From Paralithodes platypus (lineage: Eukaryota > Arthropoda > Malacostraca > Decapoda > Lithodidae), in assembly GCA_032716605.1 (NCBI GenBank), contig CM064495.1, forward strand, positions 45,840,995 to 45,904,994: 64,000 bases of DNA, written 5' to 3'. Below, piece by piece: positions 33,621 to 47,559 of this stretch (within the stretch, counting starts at the first letter, position 1; the number at the start of each line of letters is the position of its first letter). Under the pieces are notes generated by a model. It was not told where the DNA came from, searched no databases, and saw nothing but the letters and a program-made list of their open reading frames with translations. Position numbers and translations under genes: made by a program.

Positions 33621-33852
33621 TTTTTTTGTTTATGTTGTTTTTGTTTCCTATAGCTTTTTTTGTTTATGTTGTTTTTGTTTCCTATAGCTTTTTTTGTTTG
33701 TTGTTTTTGTTTCCTATAGCTTTTTTTGTTTATGTTGTTTTTGTTTCCTATAGCTTTTTTTGTTATGTTGTTTTTGTTTCCTATAGCTGTTTTTTTTTTT
33801 TTTTTTTTTTTCCTCTAGCTTTTTTTGTTTATGTTGTTTTTGTTTCCTATAA
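33621..33852. repeat. 34-bp T-rich tandem repeat, about 7 copies
   Basis: Units run TTTTTTTGTTTATG, TTGTTTTTGTTTCC, TATAGC, with some shortened units and one T-expanded unit near 33790. A 78-codon plus-strand frame is an artefact. Confidence 0.9.
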
Positions 33853-33859
33853 CTTTTTG

Positions 33860-33956
33860 TGACAGGGCACTTCATGGAGAAATAATGATGGCTCTTGTCA
33901 CTTTAGAGTATCGGTAATGACAATGGTCGTATGGTATAATTTTTTTTTGAAGATGG

Positions 33957-34026
<70 letters not shown>

Positions 34027-34333
34027 TGTGTTTATATGACAATGATTTAACGGTGCAATAATAATGATATGACTATTGCCACTCAACGGTAAGGGGAATG
34101 GTATGTAAGTCTGTACAGTATTGTTTAGCTTTGTCGTTTTGTTTTAACTTTTTTTGACAGGTACCTTCGTGGTGAAAAAAAAAAAAAAGTATGTTCGTCA
34201 CATTATGGCAACGGTAAAAAACTGAGTGCAATCAAGCAAAATGGCTTTTTTAAATAAATTTCAAAGTTAATAAAAGTGTTTCATCTTCTGTTTATTTGAG
34301 TCTTACTATTACATGACATATAATATATACAGG

Positions 34334-34364
<31 letters not shown>

Positions 34365-34960
34365 TAAATTATAATTTGACACTTTCCATTTCAGGGTTAC
34401 AGTAACACTTCAGCACATTCAATTAATGGTGGGTAATTTACATACTAAATATTTCCAAGGTAGGGGGAGTCTAAGGGAAAAAAACACTCATCGTTTTGTA
34501 TAACGCTGCACAACAGGGAACTCAAGTTAAACAGTAATGATAGGCTATCGTCACACCAAGGTATTGGCAAACATTGAGTAAAATCAGGGACAATGGTTGT
34601 AATTTATCAATTTCCAAGTTAGTATAAGTATTTTTCTCCGTTGTCTTTGTTGTCAACTTTACATGTCAAGACAATTCCCAGTCATATAATTAATTGACCG
34701 TTGTAACACCAGAGTAATGGTGAACAGTGGAGAACAATCAAAGGCAATGGTTGCCTCCTATTCATTTTCAAGTTGTACCTCAATGAAGCGAACCATTACG
34801 GGCATAACAAGTGTCGTTCAATATCTTATTCAGATAATCGAATGGTCGGGAATAGACGCCATTATTGTACTTCACTATACAATCAGGGAAGATAATCCAC
34901 TCCTAGTTCACTTTATGAGATATTATATTAGAGGGATATTGGAGGTGAGCCAATAGCTAG
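33860..34960. repeat. Old degenerate satellite with unit of very roughly 150-350 bp
   Basis: Related segments share a reading order: TTGACAGGTACCTTCGTGG-like; GTCACA..A..GTATTGGCAA-like; GAGTAAAATCAGGGACAATG-like; ATTTCCAAGTTA-like; ACATGTCA-like. They occur near 33860, 34155-34315, 34549-34670 and 34698-34780. A GT microsatellite interrupts at 33958-34021 and a TA stretch at 34330-34365. Divergence is high. A 79-codon frame at 34717-34956 lies within it and shows no domain. Confidence 0.5.
33958..34021. repeat. (GT)n microsatellite
   Basis: About 32 GT units. Confidence 0.95.
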
Positions 34961-36599
34961 GGTTAAACTGGTTTACCTGTTCGTATATGGAAACAATGCG
35001 ACTATTATGTAATTATGGCTTTGGATACACTGGCTCACTGATCGTCAGCTGTCACAATTGGACAAGACTGACAAAACGTATATATTGAACTCTACAGTTA
35101 GTTGATAAAATAGTAATTATTTGACACATTTCTTACAACAAATAGTAATAGTAATTGACATATAATTCATTAAGTAATGTATTATTGAATTTATTTTCGT
35201 TAATTGATTTCATACTTGTTAATGCTGTTTCCTATTCAATTGAGATACAACGTGTTTTAGATATTCCAAGAATATATAATTATACAGTTGTCTGCATGAA
35301 TTCGTACCCTCTCTGTGATTTTATGTATGAAAGCAAGCGAAATATGACTACCTTACAGTGAATAATTAGCTAGATTTTTTTTTAAATTGCTTACATACAT
35401 TCACAACAAAACAGCACTCATAAATTCAATCCTATTAGTTGTCCTTCCATACAAAAAAAAAAAAAAAAAAAAAAAAATCAAGGAGTGTGTATGAGCTTGC
35501 ATGGGCAATTATACAACCTTGAATAATAATAGTATTCTACAATACACTTGCAGATGTCTAACCCAACTCTGTATAATGCTATAGTCCTCTTATATATTTG
35601 CTTACGTAATTTGCCATAAACTTATATTACCAGTCCATAGATGTGTAGCAGATACCTTTATAATTTTTAAAAGCGCGCCAGATTTCTCTATCTTTTGGTA
35701 TTCAGCAAATTATACCATTAGCAAATACATGAATAATTAGGGTGGCCTTTCAGATACATTTATTCATTTAAATAATATCATAATCTGGCAAACGTTGATA
35801 GTGAGAGCAAACAAAATTACATAATGGCAGCTATGGCATAAAATCGATTATAAGACAAGACTTGAAAAAAGAAAGACTTGAAAATAACACTGACCTTTAC
35901 AGAAGAAAGTGGGAATCTGGCGCCTCCTTCGACGACAAGCCCGTTCCTTCCATCCATTCTCTGCCTTCCATCCCCCCGGCCGCATCTGTAAGTGGAATGG
36001 ATTGGTGTGGGAATGGCGTCTGCGTAAGTTATGCCTCGACAGCCTCCATAACGAGAAGCTGCAAGAGGGAGGGAAGGGAAGGGAGGAGACAGGACCAAGT
36101 AATAGTGGATTTGGGGACTTTTTTGTCACCATCTTGGAAACTTTTCTCTGCGAGGATACAGGGCTGCTATGAGATTGTCTGAAAATTGAATCAACCAATT
36201 TAATTTTAAGTATTATACGTATCAAACATTTGTGTTCATTTTTGGCAATAACATTAGGTGCAATGAAATAACCGTGTCTTACATCAGTAGTTGAAGATAG
36301 TTTTAACAAGGAGAGCATTAATCATGTACACCCAGGAAAACATAGTATTATTGTTTAACGATCAATGCACAAGAGACGATATCAAAATCCCCGTTATCTA
36401 GATTCCAGTGCATATTGACTGAGAGTGAAGGAATGGCTTTCATATTCAGGATTATCCAACGGGAATTTTAATGGATATAGAGTAATACTGAATATGAAAT
36501 ATATTCTTTCACTCCGAATTATAATAGAAAAACATAAACATACTTTCTAAAGAGCGCTTTCTTTATCCATACAGGAAAGAACCAACATGTGAGGACCAA
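34961..36599. other. Unique sequence; poly-A at 35453-35477; GC-richer at 35900-36100
   Basis: No repeat family recognised. The 35900-36100 part has overlapping open frames on both strands and a possible exon, described under findings. Confidence 0.45.
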
Positions 36600-36730
36600 G
36601 GGAAATATAACGATATGAGAATGGAAAAAACTGATCTAAGAAAGAAAACCCCGATCTGAGAATGGAGAAAATCGACCTGAGAAGAGATAAACCCGATATG
36701 AGAAGAGATAATATAACCGGTATGAAAATT
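36600..36730. repeat. Degenerate ~25-bp minisatellite
   Basis: The motif CGATATGAGAATGGAAAAAA recurs five to six times with changes (CCGATCTGAGAATGGAG, TCGACCTGAGAAG, CCGATATGAGAAG). Confidence 0.7.
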
Positions 36731-38678
36731 AACTGATAATGTTACACTTTCTCGGAAGAAAACAAACACGTAAAGACAAGGAAGGCTATCCTTGTACATC
36801 AACAATGAAACAAAAATAAAATAAATATATAAATAAATATATTAAATAAATAAATTAACAAATAGAAACTCTTCGACTAAACGTTGTACATTCTTCCCAG
36901 TGTAAACATACTGTATATTTCAGAGAGGGTACGTCAACAAAATGACTTTTAAGTTTACATTAACAGGCCTCGTTCCATACATCAAATCCGGCGACACTAC
37001 AAAGATACCGAAGCTCATAATTGTTTAGCTGAACAGTCACGCTCAAAAGTTGTGTTCTACCTCCATATAATATCAACTTTGGTGATATTTCTAGTAACAA
37101 CAAAGGATAGCCATTAACAATACACATGAATACAGCCTTTTGGATTCAAGATGCATTTCGATTTGTTTAGGACCATCTCTGTCTGACATCAAGGGAGGAA
37201 TATAAAGATGAAGTTGTGAAGGTGAAACACGACTTTTTACTGTGACTGTAGAGCAAATATCAAAGCACTTGCATACTTCTGGCACGTAGGAAGGGATCTG
37301 AGCGACTTGATGAAACGTTTCCTTTTTCACCCCACTCTTCTTGATGGTGACGCTGTTATTGATGATCTTCCTTTGGGGCACTTAAGATTAGAGTCCAGAC
37401 ATTAATGAACAGTACCGTTTGCAAATAAGAAGCACCATTGTTTTCTTCATGCTTCCTAGCTCTGAAAGTATTTTGAAAGTGTTTACAAGAAAAATAGTAG
37501 TTAAAAGAATGTTTTCAACCAAGTCTAGTCGATCCAGGATTCCGTTGTTGTTTTATATAAAAATATACAATCAAGATTAACACTCTTTTCCAACATCCTC
37601 TATTTGGAGTATCTTAATCTAAAAAAAATACCTAACAAAACAGAGCATACTGGTAGCATTAATATAAAGACATAAGTCATAAACAATAAGTTCAAGAATA
37701 CTATTGGCATTTACTACAGGAAGAATCAAACTTGAAATTATAGAAATTAGACAAGACTTTTAGGGTGGTTGAACTTGGCGTTAAGACATTATATATTTAG
37801 TCAGCTGTATGCGGATTTACCTTAGTATGTTGTCTCGTCTTCATCAATGCGTTACTTTAGGAGATGTTTCGTCTGGAGAGAAGCGTGAAGTAGATTTTTA
37901 AAGAGAAATGCCTCTACTTGCAGATCATAAACAAGACGTACCCCGGTAAAAATGATAACAACGGCCCGCAGTAGCTGCATCAGTGAAGAATATAGTGCAT
38001 TGTGTGGCGGGTCTAGATATTTCACTCAGCGGTTAGTGGTGGTGGTGGTGGAGGGGTGTCTGGGGACGGTGATTTAAGGGCTGCAGATGGACGTTTGGCG
38101 AGATAAGAAGGAAGTTAAAGATCTGGGATGCATCCTAGTTTTATAAGTGAGGAAATACAATTTCATATAGATTTTCTGCATATACTAAAAACGTGTACCC
38201 AATATGTAAATAATTATGGTAAATTAATTAAGGATTCTGACGAGAATATAAAAAAAAAAGGTGTTACGAAATGTGAATATTGTATTGTCTCTAAATTACT
38301 CAAGATTGAACTAGCGCAATTTAAACACATTCTATCAACTCAGTATATCTTAATTAACAAAGCAAAAACTTTAGTCATATAGAATTAATGTAACGTTACA
38401 ATTAATAACGTACAAACTGTCGGTCACCTAGGGTCGATATCAGTAGGCAGGGGGAAAAGGAAGCTAATGACTACTTCACTAGGTAATTAGGGGGTTTTGT
38501 TGTCTAATAAGAATGGCTTAGGATGAACAAATATGTGTTTTGTTACTCTATGAAAGGGAATCCTATCATGATGTGGTACGAGGTCAAATCGAATTACGGA
38601 CAAACTCAAAACAGATTGGCGGCATGACAATTACTCTATTGTAGCCAAGATGACCAACATCTATCCCGTCAGTCAGTC
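36731..38678. other. Unannotated unique sequence
   Basis: About 1.9 kb. Minus-strand frame 37091-37381 (96 codons) has fairly balanced composition, but no motif I recognise and no supporting context. A GGTGGTGGTGG run lies at 38036-38052. Confidence 0.4.
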
Positions 38679-38803
<125 letters not shown>

Positions 38804-38960
38804 GCAATACACGGCCCCAACACTAGCTCACAAGACGCATGTAGCTCGGGTATACTCGTCGTGACTTAAGGAACTTTACACCAGCGAGTGACCATCCCTT
38901 CCCGTCTTTACCGTCGACTGTGTGCGCCGGCCTGTCTGTCCTCACCTGCAGTACAACGTG

Positions 38961-38983
38961 GATAGATAGATAGATAGATAGAT
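38961..38983. repeat. (GATA)n tetranucleotide repeat
   Basis: About five GATA units. Confidence 0.9.
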
Positions 38984-39229
38984 GTATTGATTGACTGAGT
39001 AATAGGAAAGGTTAAGAGCGTAATACAACTATCTATCATAAATATCAACTTATTTATGAATAAATGTAAATAATTAACTAACTTTCTGACTGATTGAATG
39101 ACTGGCGGCATGTGTGTGTGTGTGTCTGCCTGTCTGTAAATCTGAATATCTGTCTACACTAAAATAATATATCTGTACAATACTATTCCCCTACTATAGC
39201 GGGAGTCTCAAATGCACGTCAATACCTCA

Positions 39230-41190
39230 TCTACTACTGTATAGTCATCTCCCTCATATTGTCTCTCTTGAATATTGAATGGGATCTTATGAATTTACTT
39301 CTCTCCTACATCGTGTGTCTCTTGCATACCGAATGAGATTTCAAGTATGTATGCCTCTCCTACATCAGACGTCATGGATATTGAACGAGACATTATGTAT
39401 GGCTTGTATTCATCTAATGTTTCTTGTGCTTCTCAGATTCAGTATATAACAAGATTTCAAGTACGTATTGTTCTTCTACAGATGAATTATTCCAAACAAC
39501 TTTGGATCCGTTTCAATAGTGTGTTTGTTCTCAGCTGATGGTAAATTAAACCCCTTAGCATCTGGTTTATTGATTATTAATGCTGCTATGTCTTTGTGTC
39601 ATATTATTGCCAGGTTTTCATAATTATCAAACATATCTTGGTACAAAATCTTGGTAATAACCAAGTTATCAGGATGGCGAGATATCATTTTGCCATCATC
39701 TGGAAAAATAAATATAAAAACGATACATTCTAGAAACATTATAAGGCAATTTGGCACTGGTAACGGCAAGTAAAGTGAAGGCAGCTTATTAAAGAGGACA
39801 GAATTCCTAAAGTATATTTAAGAACCTGCTAGGTAAGAGTTACGGAATCATATTGCTGGATAAATCGCTTGTGTACATCCGCCTATAGACATGGGACGGG
39901 AACCGGAGCTTACGATATCGCATGCTTTAATTTCCGTATTCGAGTGCCTGTTTTACTTTTCTTTGATATTGGACCAAACTCACGATATCATTCTTCTTAC
40001 GTATAGGATATTTATGTAACTAAAATATATAAATAAAGAAATAACTGATTTGACCTTGGTCTCTGGGTCTTCTCCTGGATGACCTAGATGTGCGTGAATT
40101 TGTATTTTGTTTTTTGTGTGTTCATTGTTTTCTGCTGTGTTTTGTGTTGTCGCTATTCTTGCTCTGTCTTGAGTCCCCCCCCCCCCAAAAAAAAAAGGAA
40201 AAGTGGGGATTGGGCCTGAGTAAATAGATAGAAAAATAGATAGATCTCATATAACGTATAATGTAATTTGAATATTGAACGTGGTATTGAATTTACTGTA
40301 TGTGATTGAGTCCATTATCCTCCTTTATCGAATGTCTTTACTACTGAACTATATTTCTTGTATGGACTTATTTCTACATTAGACTGTCATTTGGAAACAG
40401 AACGAGAACTAATGTGTGTATTCCTCTGTATTCCTCGCTTCTATTGAACGTATCCTCGAGATTGAACGAGGATAGAAAGCTATGTGATTGTGTACATTTC
40501 TCTCTCACTGAATCTTATTGATATTGAACTAGAAGAAAATTGAATGTTCCGACTCATCTCCTGCACCGTTTGGATATAGAATTAAAGCTCATGTAGGGTC
40601 TCATTTCCATAATAGACTAAAATTTAGGTACAACACGTGAACTAAATTGAATAAATCTCCTACAAATCATTTAAATACACAACGATATCCCATGCTGCTC
40701 TCGTGTGTACATATCTCCCATATATGAAAGCAATTTGGATACAGAACGAGATCTCATACATTCATTAATCTCCTAATTAGTGCAATATATATTGTATGTT
40801 GAACGAAAACTCATGTTTGTACTCATCTCTTGAATAGACTGTCATTTACATACAAAACTTATACAGAACGACACAGAACGAGATCTCACACGTATACTCT
40901 ACGCCATCATAGTGCCATTTAGAAACAAAACTTAGGCATATGCTCATTTCCAACATAGTACCATTTAGAAATTGAACTTACCCATTTATTCATCTCCAAG
41001 ACAGTGTCATCTACATTATACAGTAAACAAGAACTCACGTACACACTCATCTCCAACATAGCGTCATTTAGTTATAGAAGAACTCATGCGTGTATTCATC
41101 TCTTCCATCGGGCGCGTCTCTCGGTTGGATATTGAACGAGGGCGGGAACTTATGTGATTGTGTACATTCCTCTCCTTCATCGAGTGTCTT
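39230..41190. repeat. Old degenerate minisatellite, unit ~60-70 bp
   Basis: The phrases ATATTGAACGAG(A/G), CTCATGTGTGTA, CTCATCTCC and ACATAGTGTCATTTAG recur in that cyclic order at 39230-39410 and again at 40260-41190, each time with many substitutions. Unique DNA from about 39540 to 40255 interrupts it, including a CCCCCCCCCC-AAAAAAAAAA junction at 40176-40197. Frames inside are spurious. Confidence 0.6.
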
Positions 41191-42026
41191 TTGGAGCCAC
41201 CGTCGTAAACTTGGGGCCCGAGAGAGCAAATACAAGTCGCGCTGTCGGCAGTAAGGTTGAGGGACGCGATGGGGGCCGTTTCTTACCCCCCCAACCCTTC
41301 CTCACAAGCCGTTCTACCCCCTTCCACCACCAAACCCCCCTCAATTCCCGTCCGTGTCTGTCCTGGGTTTTCGTGTGCTGTCTCCTTCAACTGTCAAACC
41401 TTCTGTCTATTTTGGCTACCCTTTCTCTCACTTCGACCTTAACTAAAAAGTATGTAATTAAAGAACGTCTTCATAATAAACTGCATTTGTAACTTCCAAA
41501 TATCCCCCAATCACTGATTAACAGACGGACATTAGGCATGCACTGTAAAAGACAATGACACTACAGAAACTTCTTGTAATGCATTTGTGGATGAATTGTT
41601 ATTGGCATTATTCCTATTTCTTGGAATGTTTCAACAAAATGTTCAAGAAACTAAAATAACACTTACATGAACATTTAAATGTTGGTACTGATATTTTATC
41701 TTTCCATAAGAAACCCTTTCTATACTCTCTAGAACATATAATTATACAGTTGGTATAATTAGCTTACAGTCTCTCCAAGTAATAGCGTCATGACAATAAC
41801 TTCTACTAATAACCTCTTTCGCATCAACTCCTTCTTACTGCCCAGTTTTTCTCTTGGTTTCCTCTCCCCGTCTTTTTATCTGGAAACTATCACAAGTATT
41901 TTACCCAAGGAATAAAAGCTTTAGCTGTCAAATGATTACAGTTTCTTCTGGGGGGCTTCAAGTTGTCAGGCCTGTGTGTGTGGGAGGGGGCAGCAGAAGG
42001 AGAGTGGTTGGAGGAAGAGGCAGCCA
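41191..42026. other. Unannotated sequence, GC-richer at 41200-41440
   Basis: Plus-strand frames at 41154-41492 overlap in two phases and have low-complexity Pro/Ser content. No gene recognised. Confidence 0.45.
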
Positions 42027-42511
<485 letters not shown>

Positions 42512-43899
42512 CCAAGCACTTCACTTTGCAAGAAAAAGAAAAATAGAATAAGAAGGTTCATTGCCTATAAACACTTCCAAATTCATGGCAGGATTAAAAG
42601 TGTCTAATGATCCGCAGAGCCCTTTTAGAAGAAACAGAACAAGAACTCCATTGATGAGAAGTCTCGATGTCGCGGCAACGGGGTTTAAAGACAAATCGGT
42701 CACCTCTCGTAATCAGGTGGCCATATTTCCTATATTGACATAGTATTAAAAAGACCTGGTAGGATTAGCACTCCTAAAGCACTGGGGGAGGGGGGCTTCC
42801 AATGATGCCGTAGACTCTTGCCTTTTTGAAGGGTTGTTACCTCCCCATCTTCGGCAGGGTAAATAAGGTTTTCAATCTTCCACAACCCTTAAACTCAAGA
42901 TAAGAAGGAGGAATTATTCGAACATGAAAATGTTGGTGTTGTGTATAAGCAATAACTTTGGAGACAAGCGGAAGAAAGTTCTGGCAAGACAAAGCGTATC
43001 ATAATGTAATATACTGCACATAAGAGGTGGAATAACGGAATAATGTCTATCAAAACAGAAGGCAGAACTAAGTAGGCTAAATGTAGAACTAATAATATAA
43101 CGAAGGCAAATTATAGATAAGGATAGAAGAATGCCAAAGGACGAAAGGCAAACACAGGGGCTTCGAAACAACATCATATAAACTGGCAGGACATAGACAA
43201 AACAAAATGTATACTATATGACAAGAATGAATGCAACAATATAATTATATAAACAAATAGTAAATACAAAGAAGCAGCGAAATATTAGAAAACAGGCGAG
43301 GCAAGTAAGGACAAGGACATAACAAGAGCATGAAAGTAGAAAGAAGCAGGATCACTCATAATAGCCATGGCAGCAAGATAAAGGAGAGAGATGGAGATAT
43401 TCGAACACCTTGTTAGGGAGGAGAAGAAATGCACAACCTACTCAAGAAGAACGAAGACGAGCCTAATATACAGTACAAAGCAAGGAACAGTAGCAGGGCC
43501 GAAGAATGAGGCTGGTAAAGTGTGTGAAAATTCGCTTGAAAATGAAATAATACTGCAGATCTTGAGGAGAAGGAAGTAGGCAGGGAGGAGACGCATCAGT
43601 AGCAAAAAGGTGGTGATAAGAGTAGACAAACGAATGCTAATGAAAACAATGTCAAACTAAGGAGATGAAAGCAATTGAAAACAGACACAAGAGAAAAAAC
43701 AGGAATTATCAACACATATTAATAGATACGTGTACAGATATACAAATAGATAGAAATTAGGAATTCGGATATCAAAATTCAGTAGTACTATTAGGTATAA
43801 AGACTTGAAAATAGCACGAACTAAATGGATAAAGGAAATAATAAGAATGTGAAGCAAAGAATATATAATACTTGAGGCACACTGAAAATTAAAATAATT
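42512..43899. other. Unannotated sequence becoming purine-rich
   Basis: Unique DNA to about 42900, then A/G-biased sequence. No gene recognised. Confidence 0.45.
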
Positions 43900-46490
43900 G
43901 ATGCTCTGAGTAATGACACAGGCAAATTAACCTAATGAATTAGGAAAACTAGGTGAAGTATTCGAGACAAGAGTGGCCAAAGAGAATTGTAGGGGAGGGT
44001 ATGAAAGGATTGAGTGTAGTAGAAAGGATACAGGGTGATAAGTTGGATTTAATAGGGATTAAAGGGTTGGTTGGAGGGTGAGAAGGGGTGAGGATAGAAG
44101 TAAAAGAGCTGGAGTTGAATGTGAGCAGGGTGAGGGGTAGGAAAAGACTAGAAGAAATGAGGGGTTAGTATGTGTGAGCAGGGAAGGATAGTAGGGAATG
44201 GATGCCGAGAGAGGTGGGTAGGAAGAAAAGGGGGTGGGTGTCAAAGAGGGATGCTTAGGAAAGAGAAGGGAAGGCTGGTGGCAGGGAGAGGGAGAGAGAG
44301 AGAGAGAGTGTGTGGATAGGGAAGAGGTAATAGATGTGTAAGGGGGAGCAAGTAGGTGTAGGGTGAGGATGGGTACATGTATAATGATGAGTAGGGAAAT
44401 AGGATGGAAGGATAAAAGGGAAGGGAAGAGGTGAGGGAATGGTTAGACAGAGTTAGGGGTGAGTATGAAAGTGGAGGGAGACAAAAGGGGAGGAATGTGG
44501 TAGGCTGAACAGACGTGGGTAGGAGGGAAGGGGAGAAAAGAAAGAACAGAAGCAGAGGACATGAGGAAGGGAAGAAGAAAGTCAGAAAGAGGAGGAGAGA
44601 AAGAGCAAAAATCAGAGGAGAGAGAGAGAGAGAGAAGGAAGGAGAAGGGGGGGGGGGGGGGGGGGAGCGAGTAAGAGAGGATAGCAGCGGAAAGATTCAC
44701 GGGCGGCAGGGAAAGGGCGCCCATCTCAGCTGTCCCGGGTGAGCTGTGACTAGCGGACGAGTAATACCGGCCGTAAAGCTATCACAGTCCCGAGGTTCCC
44801 CGTTGATCAGTGGCCGCGATAGTTGTTATGGCTCGGGATCCAGGCCAGGCACGCTTGGTTGGTGGGGGGGGAGGGGAGGACGAGGCTGCACTGGGGAACG
44901 AAGAGGCGGAGGAAGAAGAGAGTAGGGAGGAAGAGGGGAGAGTGGGGTGGGGAGGATGAGAAGAGAGGGGAGGAGGCTGCACTGGGGAAAGAAGAGGCGG
45001 AGGAAGAGGAGAGTGGGAAGGAAGAGAAGAGTGGGGAGGAAGAGTAGGAGAGTGAGTATGAAGATAAGCACAGTGAACGTAAGAAGTAATAGTGTGGAGA
45101 AGAAGAAGAGGTAGAGTGAGTAAGAAAAAAAGAGTAAGGAAGAGAAGTGTATGGAGAAGAAAGTGGAGTGTGAGAAGGAGGAGGAATAAGAGGATTGTGA
45201 GGAAGAGGAGAAAGAGCTGCTGTAGAGAAGGAAGAGGAAAAGAGAGAGTCATTAGGAGGAGAAAGACTGGTGTAGAGGAGCATGGGCAAAAAGAGGAATG
45301 TGAAACTGAACAAGACCCTAGAAGGAGAATACTGTTAGGACAAATTAGAAAGGGCTGGTGATATAACAATACCATTATTAGAAAGAGTATAAATGCGTCG
45401 TCGACGAATGAACTCGTGTACTAAACAGACTGAAGAAAGCAAACATGGGTGAACAGAGCAAGGAATGGAATACAAAGACAATGGCAGAGGTTTATTACAA
45501 ATAGGCAGCAGAAAAGTATGAAGCGTAGGAAAACAATAGGATGTCCGAATGGGGGAAGTGTGAAGAGGAAGTTGAAGAAAGGGAAGAAAGAAAACATGGA
45601 AGACCGAATGAGAAAGTGAAGAGAAAGAAAATTAGGATCAGAGTAATGAGGAATGGCAGTAGGAAAAACTGTATGCATCATATATGCATTACAATGGTAG
45701 AGTATATAGAGGTCGAAAGGGTGACATGAAGTAAAAAAATAAAAAAATAAAACAAAAATAAAAATATATTCACACACACACACACACATTTGGAAGAAGT
45801 TAAGAAAAGTGAGAGCCGTGAAAAAGCATAAACACAAATTACTGGAGCTGTAGAGGAGAAAGAAGGAAAAGGAGAAAATACACCACTGCAGCTAAGGAAG
45901 AAGAGAAGGGATAAGAAGTATGCAGGAAAGGAAGTATATGAGGATGAGGCATAGGGAGAAGATAAAGGAAATGGAGTATTCTAGATAGGAAAAACAAGAA
46001 GAGTGAAGAAAAGTATTTGCATGTAAGGAAAATGGATAAGGAGGTAGACGAGGAATGAAGGAAACAAATTAAGAAAGAGAGTAAGAATAAGGGAGAAAGA
46101 CAAAACATGAAGCAGGGTAGGATTCAGTGAAGTTCCACATTGAAAGGAAGAGGACTTTAGATGAGAATAATGAAGAATAAAATAAAATTGCAGTAGAGTT
46201 TGAAGAGGAATGGTAAGAAGAAAAGAGAAAGAAGCAAGGGAAAGCAGGGCAGCATCCACAGAAGCTATGCAGTGGAGAGAATGAGGAATGGCAGTATGAT
46301 TTTGAAGAATAGTATTTAGAAGGAAATAGAGAGACGAAGAAGATAAAACAAATTGAAGAGTAGTATTTAGAAGGAAATAGAGAGATGAGAGACGAAGAAG
46401 TGAGCAAGGCAGCATCCAGTGAAGCTATGCAGTGGAGGGAAGGAAGAGATATACTGAATAGTATGCAGGATCGACAAACTAGGGCCAAGA
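43900..46490. repeat. Multi-kilobase purine-rich region
   Basis: The plus strand is strongly A+G biased over about 2.6 kb. Blocks repeat imperfectly: GCTGCACTGGGGAA..GAAGAGGCGGAGGAAG at 44885 and 44975; AGTATTTAGAAGGAAATAGA at about 46310 and 46363; GCAGCATCCA..GAAGCTATGCAGTGGAG at about 46250 and 46411. Overlapping Ser/Leu/Phe-rich minus-strand frames of up to 197 codons follow from composition. Confidence 0.85.
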
Positions 46491-46507
46491 CTTTATGCAG
46501 GCGGCCC

Positions 46508-46696
46508 TTAACCCCTTCTATACCAGCTACATTTAGACATTTTTATTCAGCTTAGAAAGGACGTCTACCAATCAAAAGGCTACAAACTATCTCGATTAAT
46601 CCTTTAGCTACCCCATCTCCTTCCTCAGCTTCATAAAAGTGTCTAAATGTAGCTGAAATCAAATAACATGATCGTCGCCGGTATAGAAGGGGTTAA
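46508..46696. mobile_element. M2-family TTAA element, copy 3
   Basis: Ends TTAACCCCTTCTATACCAGC and GCCGGTATAGAAGGGGTTAA form a near-perfect 20-bp terminal inverted repeat bounded by TTAA; 189 bp in total. The interior includes TTTTTATTCAGCTTAGAAAG, CAATCAAAAGGC and ACAAACTATCTCGATTAATC, the shared M2 core. Non-coding. Confidence 0.9.
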
Positions 46697-47084
46697 GATA
46701 CCATTAATAACAGAAGAGTAGAGAGAACACAAAGGAAAGAAGATGAAGGAAGTTGAGGAGAGTAATGACCCAGCAGATACAAAGCATACATAGGAGGATA
46801 GATAAGGAAGATGTAAATACACTGGAAAGGGAATAATTATAACAACCACAACAATAACAACACCAACAACAATGACAACAAAAACAATAAACATAATTTG
46901 ATGATGGTGATGATTAAGACATTGGAAGAAATATATGCAACGATGGTAAAGGGATTAACATAGATAAAATTAACCACCATTATAATAAATTGATTAAGAT
47001 TGTAGGGTAAGAGAAAGGAGATATGGAATAGACGATACAATATAAACATCGGGAAAACAAAACTATATGTAATTTGGTAGCCAA

Positions 47085-47150
47085 CGTATAAATCCCAATG
47101 TTACAAGAGGGAAGCTTATGGGGATCAAGAGCAGTAGTAAAGGTATGACA
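47085..47150 (+). mobile_element. SINE fragment
   Basis: AAATCCCAATGTTACAAGAG and ATGGGGAT follow the same order as AAATCCCGATGTAACAAGGG and ATGGGGAT in the copy at 27838. The B box is degraded (GTATAAATCCC). Confidence 0.55.
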
Positions 47151-47165
47151 GGTCCAATCAATTAA

Positions 47166-47167
<2 letters not shown>

Positions 47168-47201
<34 letters not shown>
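47168..47201. repeat. (CA)n microsatellite
   Basis: About 16 CA units with one AAA interruption. Confidence 0.9.
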
Positions 47202-47203
<2 letters not shown>

Positions 47204-47245
47204 GCAGTTAAACATTTATAGCAATACTAATACTTATAGTAATAC

Positions 47246-47557
<312 letters not shown>

Positions 47558-47559
47558 AT

